Below, in pieces: positions 47,407-59,400 of a DNA stretch of 64,000 nucleotides (positions are counted from its first letter, which is position 1; every line of letters begins with the position of its first letter). The notes under the pieces were generated by a model. That model was given only the letters and a program-made list of their open reading frames with translations, was not told the origin of the DNA and did not search any database. Position numbers and translations under genes: made by a program. Source of the stretch: Liolophura sinensis (lineage: Eukaryota > Mollusca > Polyplacophora > Chitonida > Chitonidae). The stretch is from positions 19,227,501-19,291,500 of the forward strand of contig NC_088303.1 in NCBI RefSeq assembly GCF_032854445.1, in the 5' to 3' direction.

Positions 47407-50400
47407 ATGGAGCAGGTATCCGAACTAGGCGATGCCCTCCCATGTACATTTGAACCAGCTATTCACATTGAAGTCTGCCAGAATCCCTGCAGGTGTGTCA
47501 TGTGACATTATACTCATTACCATTAGTAGTGTTAAATATTTATTACATGTACTTGATTGATCAAAGGCATTATATTACAGTATATCCCAGCATTCTGTTA
47601 TGGAAGCTTTTACGTGTATTTAACAAACCAAATTTAATACATATACATGTAAGAAAGCTAGTACTATATGTTTACTGGCATTAGTGCATACGCAATACAC
47701 TACTGTAAATGGGAAGTAAATAATGTCCATGCATTTGTTTTCTTATTGAAATTAGACATTTAGGTTGGTTGATTTTTTTTTTTTTGGTATTACGATATGA
47801 GTTATTTTTTCAAGAATATTTCACTTCTACAATGGCGGCCAGTATTATGGTGGGAGGAAACCGGGCAGAGTCTGGGGGACACCCATGACATTGTAGGTTC
47901 CTGGCAAACCTTCCCTTGTATGACTGGAAAGGCCAGCCTAAGCTCACAGCATTCGCATTGATGAGAGGCTCCTGGGTGATTACTATATTATGGTTGTCAA
48001 CTAGAAAACAGGAGACGTCATACATCCTCCTTACAGTGCCGTTTTCTTTGATTCTTTGATTGGAATCATGTTACCCATAATTTTAATATTAGATTGGTTG
48101 AGACAGAGTGTTTGTGTTTTCTGGGGCCTCATCACCATGATCTAGGCATTCAGTAAGATTTCTTTAAAAATTTTACTAGTGATGACAGTAATGTGAAGTG
48201 AATTGAATGTAGAGAGCGACAAATGCATTGTAAGGAGTATGGACATGATATGCTGCAGGGCCTACTTTGAGTCATTATTTTACTCTGACTCTGTTTATAT
48301 TTCTTGCAGCACTGCTAGATCAGGAGTTTTGAAAGAACATGTGCTGCCATTCATAAGAAGGAGAAAAACTGCCTATGGTGATGTAGCTTTTCGAGAATTT
48401 GATGATCCCTTTCTACAAGAACATGTTCAGTCAATTTCAATTACAGACACTGACATAAGTCAGCCTGACAGAAAGGTAAACCTTGCCATCTTTCATACCT
48501 GTGTTGTTTTTGAAAGTTAATTATTAACAATGCCTTGTAGAATTTCACGCATGTAGCAACCAAAGATTTCATTAATATAGGCTCACAATACCATAGGTCA
48601 CCATTGTAATCAACTTTATAGTTTACAGCCTAGATATAAGCTCAGGCTTTTTTTATGCAGATTTATCGCATATTTTTTTTTAGCAGAAGCTGTGTATATG
48701 TATAAAGGGTAACTTCTATTGGCAGATCACCAGAGTAGAATATTTGAATTTCACACGTTCACCTTGAACTACTATTGTGTGTTTATTGTGTGAGGGTCTG
48801 TGCTTGTCTCAGTTAGAGGTCAATGTTGTTTATTACAGGCTTAAAGCTCTCACTGACTTGCACAGTTTAAACACTAGATCACTGTCACTGCCACTCAAGG
48901 CATCTTTTCACTAATAAGACTTAAGTCGTAAATCTTAGGCATAAGTCGTAAATTTCACCAGTCAGTATACAATGTGGCATAGGTATTACTGTTTTGTGAA
49001 AGGGTGGTATATTGTAAGCTTTAACTTAGACCTTAACTTGTGAAATGGAGGCCAGACTCCAGGATCATGACGCAGTCATACATTTAAGTCAAAATTTCAA
49101 TCATTAAACCGGGTATGTTCCTTTCTGATTTTTTAGCTAAAATTTATTTTACTGTAACTTACCCAGAATTTATGTTGTCAAGCAAGATTTTGACAATATT
49201 TCATAAGAAATAACAATTTTATCGATTATTAATTTTTGATTTGAAATTTTGACTAAAGTCCAAGATCGCTTCCCGATCCTGGAGCCTGGCCCAGAACTAA
49301 TGAGGTTATGTGTCCAAATCCAGCTGTCACTTTTTCCACTTTCTGCCCCCATAAGCTTGACTGCTGTCTTATTTAAGAGGGAAATTCTTTAGTACACCAA
49401 TAAATAAATAAGTGTTACAGGTTTAATTCTGTCTGAATGGCTTTATATGTGGTCATACATGTATGTGTTAACTGTAGGCAATAGACCTGGGTGTGGCTCA
49501 GCTGGAAATCCATGTTGTCCTGCTACATGAGGATGGTCCTGGATCAGAGGAGCTTGAGGAGGAGGACTTATCAGCTGCCACACACTGGCTCCTCCCCGCT
49601 AAGGAGTTCTACAACCTCTGGGACTCCTTAGTGTTTGATGAGAATATCAAGGGACAGGTAACAGTCACATATGTTTTCTTGCCCATGGACATGTATTTTC
49701 TGCATTTCTGTTATAAGGGCCTTGTTATCAGTGTGTGAAACTGAATATTTCTGTGTAATTTTCGACCTCTAAAGCACTTTTGTAGTGGAATTTATGTGTA
49801 TACTTTTTTTAATTAAAATGACCCTACAATGATTTATTCGTGTCACTAAAGAAGCAAGCTCCATAAAACAGTTCCAAGTTATTTTTCTGCACCCCATAGT
49901 TCTCTCAGAATGTTTCAAATATAGGTCACAGAGGTGGCTGAAAGGTTGAAGAATTAGGGGATGTTTACCAGTGTAAGGATTTCTGAAAAGTCCTACATGT
50001 AGCTTTTAATTATTTGCTCTTGTACAAGTATATGATTTTCTAAAGCAATGTCATACCAGTTATTTGTACGTCAAGTGAGAGATTTTCTACTTGAAAATGG
50101 ATATTTTAAAGTTTATAAAGTTTACACAAATATGTCGAAACTGTCATTCTAGTACATGTGCACCAGGAGAGTCGATTATCATATGTCTGAACTAACACTC
50201 ATTTCTTCGATTAGCATAAATGCATGGAATGCTTATTTGGGGTTAATGAACGTACTATTTTTCTTGGGCACATGTTTCAGCTGTTACAGTATGCCATGAC
50301 TACATTGCTCTTCTCAGACAAGGCTGTCAATACTGACGTGATATCATGGAATAGAGTGGTCCTACTTCATGGTAAACGACATATGTATACTCTTACAAAA

Positions 50401-53400
50401 TGTTTTGAAACTCTTTTTCAGCACTGAACTTGGGTAAAACATACATTATGACTTAAAAATTATTTAATTCACATATGATGCAAGTTCCATAGCTTTTTAC
50501 CTTCAAGAGAGTCAAGCATTTTTTTTTATGAGCATATCAGAAAAAGCAGTCTGTGTAATTAATAAACCAAGGGCCTTACTGGCGGAGATGGTTATGGCAC
50601 TGGTTTACCACGACTGGCAGGTCAGTGACATCAAATATTCATATCCAGCTCTGGCTGTTTAATCTGCGGCTTTAAGTCAGGAGGTGTTGTCAGGCGTCTG
50701 GAGAAGGGCTTTCCTCTACCCATAACCAAGGGCCTCACTGGCAGATATGGTTATGGCACTGGTTTACCACGACTGGCGGGTCAATGAGATCAAATGTTCA
50801 TATCTAGCTCTGGCTGTTTAATCTGTGGCTTTAAGTAAGGAGGTGTTGTCAGGCGTCTGGAGAAGGGCTTTCCTCTACCCGTAACCAAGGGCCTCACTGG
50901 CAGATATGGTTATGGCACTGGTTTACCACGACTGGGGGGTCATTGACATCAAATATTCATATCCAGCTCTGGCTGTTTAATCTGCGGCTTTAAGTCAGGA
51001 GGTGTTGTCAGGTATCTAGAGAAGGGCTTTCCTCTATCCACAACGCTTAATGCTGTCATAAATGAAAAATTCTGCATTAAACACCAACCATGTCCATAAA
51101 ATGAACATTTTCTTTAACATGGTACCAGAAAAATTGTTTATTAAAGTGAAAGAAATTATAGCAAACCGTAATTATGATTATTGAATTTGGATACCAGCAA
51201 TATGAAACGTCATTTTCTCAGCTGTTATTTTCACTTTTGGGAGATATTCTTTTGAAGTTGACTGGTGTAATATCTGTTTTTCAATGATTGTCCCACTTAA
51301 TTTTTCATTGTCTTTTTCTTAATTTCCTCATGCTTGTTCATGTAGTACATAAAATGTAGATACTGTTCACCAGCATGTCCTCGGTGACATCACGTACATA
51401 TAAAATGTTGATTTCCCCTGACAGGTCCCCCAGGCACAGGGAAGACGTCTCTGTGTAAGGCCCTGGCTAACAAGCTGTGCGTGCGGCTGTCTGACAGATA
51501 CACCTACGGTCAGCTGATAGAGATCAACAGTCACAGCCTCTTCTCGAAATGGTTCTCTGAGGTTTGTCTATTACAAAACACTAAAACTAAATACAAGTTG
51601 GAAATAATTTTTACTTTGGTCTAGGATGTAGTGACAGCTATTCGCATTACGATGGATAATATAACATTTCACCCAAAAAAAAATGCATATTTACAGGCAA
51701 ATAAATGTCATAAAATATTACTTTTTGAGCTGAAACTTGCATTTGTCCAGGAGTATGTCACCTTGCCTTCCAATTAAACCTCAAAATACCATTATGAGAT
51801 GAAAAGGACCCCCAGAATCAGCCAAAATATGTAACGGTATAGTGATCATGGGCAAAATTTTACTTAATTTACCTTTACCAAAGGCAGTCGTTTACCAAAC
51901 AAGTCGGCCCCTGTCAGAATGCTGTTTGATGCAGGACACTGTCCTTGTCCTACTGCTTGCTTCCACATTTGCCAATATGTACAAAAGTTACGTCAGAAAG
52001 TCAAAATGCAGAATCCTTAAGTAGCTATTCCAGCGTCCGTGTACATCTTAAAAGCAAGGTTAACTGATAGAGAACAAGATATTTTGAATGGTTTGTGTGA
52101 ATTGTAACAAAATGCTGTTGTATTAAAACTGCCATGGTATGTTTCGGAGGACAGTACAGAAACAAAAGCTTCCCGTACTTTCCCATTTTGCCTGATGGGA
52201 TGACATGCAAGAACACTTGGCATCACCCATTGCTGACGTACAGCCGCAAATGGCGACGCATTCAATCCCATGACATCATTCCAGCATAACAACTTTAATC
52301 GTATCTGCCTGGTTTGTTGTCACATGGGGAATATTATCATGTCACATAAGGAAAACTTTTGGTTTTTGATAACTCTTCATTTGTATAGGGTTAAGTAGTG
52401 TTATTTACCATAAATCCTGTTGAACCTGTTACCATGGTGTTAGCTCTGTTACATAGGGCATCCTTCATATATTAATATTTCTGCCTAGTTTCCTTTGGGA
52501 CTGATGTAGCACTTTAATTTGACGAGGAGCAGGCCAGACTTGTGTCCCTTCTGTGTCAACATGACTAAGCTGGAAAGAGAAAAAAAATGGAATGTTTTGT
52601 TCAGGTTCACAAGTTTGGTTTATTCAGCATTTTGGGTTTGCCCTTAATTTGCTGTCTTACCAAGATATCACATCTATCTGCTCATGAGAAAAGCTGTTTT
52701 ACTGCTTCTGTCAATTGCCTGTCAAGTCTTTTCATTGTTTAATCATAGGGTGTGGTGGGGTAGTGGATAGAGTGTTAGAGTGTCCACCTTGCAAGCAGTA
52801 CTTGTAGATCCAAGGCTCAATTCCAAGTCAAGTCATATGACTAAGATTTCAACTAGATACTACAGTACCTCGCTTGGTGCTCAGTATAACAGGAGTAGAC
52901 TATGTAATGGTCAGTATAATTTGACTGGGTCGAGCGTCTTAACTGGTATCCTCGGCTACAAGGTAACACTGTCATATGACTCATATGTTGTTGAAAGCGA
53001 CATAAACTTCAATCGGTGAAACAAAATACATTATTTAATCAACCTGATTGTTAATAAATTTGGATTGATGGTATGTAAATTCCATGATGTATTGACCTTG
53101 CAGGATGTTATACAGATAAGCTATTCCCTCTAAAAAAAAGTCACCCTGGCCCTGATTGAATATCTAAGACAAAGCATGTTTTGCCTTCAGGCCAAGTCTT
53201 TAATTGGCTGAAATCCATCAGTTCTGCTTTCTTGTCCACAGAGTGGCAAGCTGGTGATGAAGATGTTCCAGAAAATCCAGGAGTTAATAGATGACCCAGA
53301 AGCTTTAGTCTGTGTTCTGATAGATGAGGTAACAGCAAGCAATAAATAAAATTTGGGTAGCTTTGACCTAGGCAGCTATACATGTCAAAATCCAGCAGCC

Positions 53401-56400
53401 AATGACTAATGAAGTTGCAGGTTCAAATCCAGCTCTATGTCTTCAGGTCTAGAAATTGTCATGAGGTGTGTTATTTCCTCTCAGTCTGTGCCCAGTTTCC
53501 TTCATCTTTCACCTGTAATGCCTGTCATATAAGTGTTCTTTATACAGATTAATTCCATGTCGTTCAATGGAACAAGTGTTTTAAGCTGCTCTCAGGACTG
53601 TACAAATTATTATTTGAACCTCAGAGGTGAATCAATGAACATCATAAAGAATTACAAGCTGTATAGTTACTTTACTTTTTCTAGAGTATGTTGGTGAAAC
53701 GTGACTACGTTCAGTTTTTCTAGAATGTCTTGTCCTACAATCTATCCTATCTATGTAGGAAGAATTTTATTCACTTAGTGTGAAATACAAATATGTCAGA
53801 GCTAAACAAGTAGTAGATAAACCAGGCTATTATTGTTGTTTTTTTACCGCAATCTAAATTAATGCCCTTAGACTGGCTTTAAAGGACTCACCAGAATCTA
53901 GCTCTAATGTAGTACCACAAGTCTATTACTCCAACTGAAAGTTTTCATACATATAAAAGAGAACAGTTTTGGGGATTCCATGTTCACAGTTTTAAAAGAT
54001 CTGAAACAATGTATACTCTATTGTAATCAGATATGAGTTTGAAGGGGTTTTTTTTACAGGGATCCATGTAGATTCCTGTTTTGGTTTTGTTGGAGTCACA
54101 ATGAAAATCAGATTCCTGACGAAAGTAAAATCCTTTAAACATTTACCTGTATTTATGCCAGGTGGAGAGTTTGACAGCAGCCAGGAAGAGTGCTATGGCA
54201 GGTACAGAGCCCTCTGATGCTATACGTGTGGTCAATGCGCTCCTTACACAGCTAGATCAGATCAAAAGGTAACAACACTGTTATTTTTCTACACCTTTTG
54301 AAGATACAAAATCTGTGTTTTCATTTGGTTAACATCTCATATGTTTTTGAAGGTTTCTTTTGAGAAATATTCCATCAGTTGAGAGAAATCTTCCATGAGT
54401 CAAGAATAGCGAAGCAAAAAGGTTCAATATACTGCCAAAGAATATATCCCTTGAATAAAATTGCTGCTCCAAATTAACCTCGTATGTGGGAAGGTCTTTC
54501 AGCAACCTGCGGATAGTTGTGGGTTTCCCCCGGCTCTGCCTGGTTTCCCCCCACCATAATGCTGGCCGCCGTCGTATAAGTGAAATATTCTTGAGCACAG
54601 AGTAAAACACCAATCAAATAAATAAATAACAAAATAAATAAATAAATTAACCTTGTGTTTTGAAAATGATAATTACGTTTTCTAATGGGACATTAATCAG
54701 ATGGCAAGGTGGCTGAATCACTCTGAATCAAGCAAAATGTGTAATTTTAAAAAATGCTAAACTTTAGGTGAAATACAATAACAACAATAAAATTAATGAA
54801 CTCAAACTGTAAAATATACAATCTTTTTGATGCATTCCGTGTTGCAGGTTCTCAAATGTGATCATCCTGACCACGTCTAACATAACTGGTGCTATAGACC
54901 TGGCCTTTGTTGACAGAGCTGACATCAAGCAGTACATAGGTCTGCCTTCAGCTCCTGCTATCTACAGGATCTACCTCTCTTGTATCAATGAACTCATGCG
55001 GGTAGGCACTTAGTTATACCTCATTACTTTTTTTTACACTAACCACTAAAGTCAGGTAAACTAAACAGAAAACTCATTTAGATTTCAAAATCAGGATAAC
55101 TGTATTTTTTGGCTAAATAACACAGAATCTATTACATTATATGACAAGTTCTCACACGATTCAGAGTTTGACGCTAGAAATTTTGCACCTGTTATTACAT
55201 CAATTTTATGGTCAGTTTTCATCATAATGGCCGGCCTACGTGACCTAGAGATTAACATGCTGGCCAAGCACTATGAGAGAGGAGCCTCTCACTAGTGCGG
55301 CTGTTGTGACATGAAGTTTAGCTCATGCTGGCTTCCTCTCCAGTCATACGTGGTCTGGCAACAACCTTCGAATGGTCGTGGATTTCTCAACATTCTGCTC
55401 GGTTTTCTCCATCATATAAGTTAAATATTCTTGAGTACGACGTAAAACTCCAGTTGAATAAATAATTAACTTGATGAGAATGACGTTGTTGTTGCAGACA
55501 GGGATCATCAGCCCCAGCCAACAGCTGTTAGACCTGAGAGCGCTGGAGCTAATGAGGTTTGTGGAGAATGCAGTCACCAAATTCAGCCTCCAGCTCAGGG
55601 ATGTGGCCATGTAAGTTCACAAGGATGTTATGTAGTGAGTAGTAGTGTAAGGGATCAATATATCACTTCTAGGAAGTGAAAGTCTGGTTACTGGACTGTA
55701 CATAGTAAATCACATCTAATTTCAGAGAATTTTTAAAAATTTGATTGTTGTATGAAAACTGCATTACAGAGGTCATGGTTATGACACGTGAGCATGTCCA
55801 TGTTGTGTAACAAAAGGACATCTGAGTACAGAAATGTTGGCAGTCCAGTCCAGTCAAGTCAGAATTTAACAAGTCCCATACCTTCTCTGTACTGTCCATT
55901 CTGTTTCCATTCTGCATTTTAATTCAAGACCATCCACTGCCTACCAGGTAGTGTCATGCAAGACTGTTGCAGCTTTTGGCAGATGAGGGAGGCCTTCATT
56001 TGCAGAATTGAGTATGATTGATTGCATCAGTCTGTTAAGACTCTACCAATGAAGTTAGGTATTGAGTCTGCTGGTGTGGCTCTTGATATGTTGGGTAGTA
56101 TTCAGGAATTTCCTCAGCTTTTTGGGGCTTCAACTGTGCTTGTTACACTATATATCTGACAACTTTCAGGAATTAACTGTGTTGAGAAGTTTGTTTGGCA
56201 CTGTGCTTGGTGAGTTTCAGAAATTTCCTCTGCTGGTGTGGCTCTAGTGCTGTCAAGAAGGTTTGTCTGATACTGTGTTTGGTGTGTTTCAGGAGCTTCC
56301 TCTGCTGGTGTAGCTCTAGCTCTGTCAGGGAGGTTTGTCTGGTACTGTGTTGGGTGAGTTTCAGGAATTCCCCCTGCTGGTGTAGCTCTAGCTCTGTCAG

Positions 56401-59400
56401 GGAGGTTTGTCTGGTACTAAGTTTGGTGTGTTTCAGGAGCTTCCTCTGCTGGTGTGGCTCTAGCTATGTCAGGGAGGTTTGTCTGGTACTAAGTTTGGTG
56501 TATTTCAGGAGCTTCCTCTGCTGGTGTGGCCCTAGCTGTGTCAGGGAGGTTTGTCTGGTACTAAGTTTGGTGTGTTTCAGGAGCTTCCTCTGCTGGTTGT
56601 AGCTCTAGCTATGTCAGGGAGGTTTGTCTGGTACTAAGTTTGGTGTGTTTCAGGAGCTTCCTCTGCTGGTGTGGCCCTAGCTGTGTCAGGGAGGTTTGTC
56701 TGGTACTGTGTTTGGTGAGTTTCAGGAATTCCCCCTGCTGGTGTAGCTCTAGCTATGGTCAGGAAGGTTTGTCTGGTACTGTGCTTGGTGAGTTTCAGGA
56801 ATTCCCCCTGCTGGTGTGGCTCTAGCTCTGTCAGGTTTGTCTGGTACTGTGCTTGGTGTGTTTCAGGAATTCCCTCTGCTGGTGTGGCTCTAGCTATGTC
56901 AGGAAGGTTTGTCTGGTACTGTGTTTTGGTGAGTTTCAGGAATTCCCCCTGCTGGTGTAGCTCTAGCTCTGTCAGGAAGGTTTGTCTGATACTGTGTTTG
57001 GTGTGTTTCAGGAACTTTCCTCTGCTGGTGTGGCCCTAGCTATGTCAGGAAGGTTTGTCTAGTACTGTGTTTGGTGAGTTTCAGGAACTTCCTCTGCTGG
57101 TGTGGCTCTAGCTCTGCCAGGAAGGTTTGTCTAGTACTGTGTTTGGTGAGTTTCAGGAACTTCCTCTGCTGGTGTGGCCCTATCTCTGTCAGGAAGGTTT
57201 GTCTAGTACTGTGTTTGGTGAGTTTCAGGAACTTCCTCTGCTGGTGTGGCCCTAGCTATGTCAGGAAGGTTTGTCTAGTACTGTGTTTGGTGAGTTTCAG
57301 GAATTCCCTCTGCTGGTGTGGCTCTAGCACTGTCAGGGAGGTTTGTCTGGTACTGTGTTTGGTGTGTTTCAGGAACTTCCTCTGCTGGTGTGGCTCTAGC
57401 TATGCCAGGAAGGTTTGTTTGGTACTGTGTTTGGTGAGTTTCAGGAACTTTCCTCTGCTGGTGTGGCCCTAGCTCTGTCAGGAAGGTTTGTCTAGTACTG
57501 TGTTTGGTGAGTTTCAGGAACTTCCTCTGCTGGTGTGGCTCTAGCTATGCCAGGAAGGTTTGTCTGGTACTGTGTTTGGTGAGTTTCAGGAATTCCCTCT
57601 GCTGGTGTGGCTCTAGCTGTGTCAGGAAGGTTTGTCTGGTGCTGTGTTTGGTGAGTTTCAGGAACTTCCTCTGCTGGTGTGACTGTAGCTATGTCAGGAA
57701 GGTTTGTCTAGTACTGTGTTTGATGAGTTTCAGGAACTTCCTCTGCTGGTGTGGCTCTAGCTATGTCAGGAAGGTTTGTCTGGTACTGTGTTTGGTGAGT
57801 TTCAGGAACTTGCTCTGCTGGTGTGGCTCTAGCTATGTCAGGGAGGTTTGTCTGGTACTGTGCTTGGGATGTTTCAGGAATTCCTCTGCTGGTGTAGCTC
57901 TAGCTCTGTCAGGTTTGTCTGGTACTGTGCTTGGTGAGTTTCAGGAATTCCCCCTGCTGGTGTAGCTCTAGCTCTGTCAGGGAGGTTTGTCTGGTACTGT
58001 GCTTGGTGAGTTTCAGGAACTTCCTCTGCTGGTGTGGCTCTAGCGCTGTCAGGTTTGTCTGGTACTGTGCTTGGTGTGTTTCAGGAATTCCCTCTGCTGG
58101 TGTGGCTCTAGCACTGTCAGATTTGTCTGGTACTGTGTTTGGTGTGTTTCAGGAACTTCCTCTGCTGGTGTGGCTCTAGCTCTGTCAGGAAGGTTTGTCT
58201 GGTACTGTGCTTAGTGAGTTTCAGGAATTCCCTCTGCTGGTGTGGCCCTAGCTATGTCAGGGAGGTTTGTCTGGTACTGTGTTTGGTGAGTTTCAGGAAT
58301 TCCCCCTGCTGGTGTGGCTCTAGCTATGCCAGGAAGGTTTGTCTGGTACTGTGTTTGGTGAGTTTCAGGAATTCCCTCTGCTGGTGTGGCCCTAGCTATG
58401 TCAGGAAGGTTTGTCTAGTACTGTGTTTGATGAGTTTCAGGAGCTTCCTCTGCTGGTGTGGCTCTAGCACTGTCAGGGAGGTTTGTCTGATACTGTGTTT
58501 GGTGTGTTTCAGGAACTTTCCTCTGCTGGTGTGGCCCTAGCTATGTCAGGAAGGTTTGTCTAGTACTGTGTTTGATGAGTTTCAGGAACTTCCTCTGCTG
58601 GTGTGGCCCTAACTATGTCAGGAAGGTTTGTCTAGCTCTGTGTTTGGTGAGGTTCAGGAATTCCCTCTGCTGGTATGGCTCTAGCTCTGTCAGGAAGGTT
58701 TGTCTGGTGCTGTGTTTGGTGAGTTTCAGGAACTTCCTCTGCTGGTGTGGCTCTAGCTCTGTCACGTTTGTCTGGTACTGTGTTTGGTGAGTTTCAGGAA
58801 TTCCCCCAGCTGGTGTGGCTCTAGCTCTGTCAGGGAGGTTTGTCTGGTACTAAGTTTGGTGTGTTTCAGGAGCTTCCTCTGCTGGTGTAGCTCTAGCTCT
58901 GTCAGGGAGGTTTGTCTGGTACTGTGTTGGGTGAGTTTCAGGAATTCCCCCTGCTGGTGTAGCTCTAGCTCTGTCAGGGAGGTTTGTCTGGTACTAAGTT
59001 TGGTGTGTTTCAGGAGCTTCCTCTGCTGGTGTGGCTCTAGCTATGTCAGGGAGGTTTGTCTGGTACTAAGTTTGGTGTATTTCAGGAGCTTCCTCTGCTG
59101 GTGTGGCCCTAGCTGTGTCAGGGAGGTTTGTCTGGTACTAAGTTTGGTGTGTTTCAGGAGCTTCCTCTGCTGGTGTAGCTCTAGCTATGTCAGGGAGGTT
59201 TGTCTGGTACTAAGTTTGGTGTGTTTCAGGAGCTTCCTCTGCTGGTGTGGCCCTAGCTGTGTCAGGGAGGTTTGTCTGGTACTGTGTTTGGTGAGTTTCA
59301 GGAATTCCCCCTGCTGGTGTAGCTCTAGCTATGTCAGGAAGGTTTGTCCGGTACTGTGCTTGGTGAGTTTCAGGAATTCCCCCTGCTGGTGTAGCTCTAG

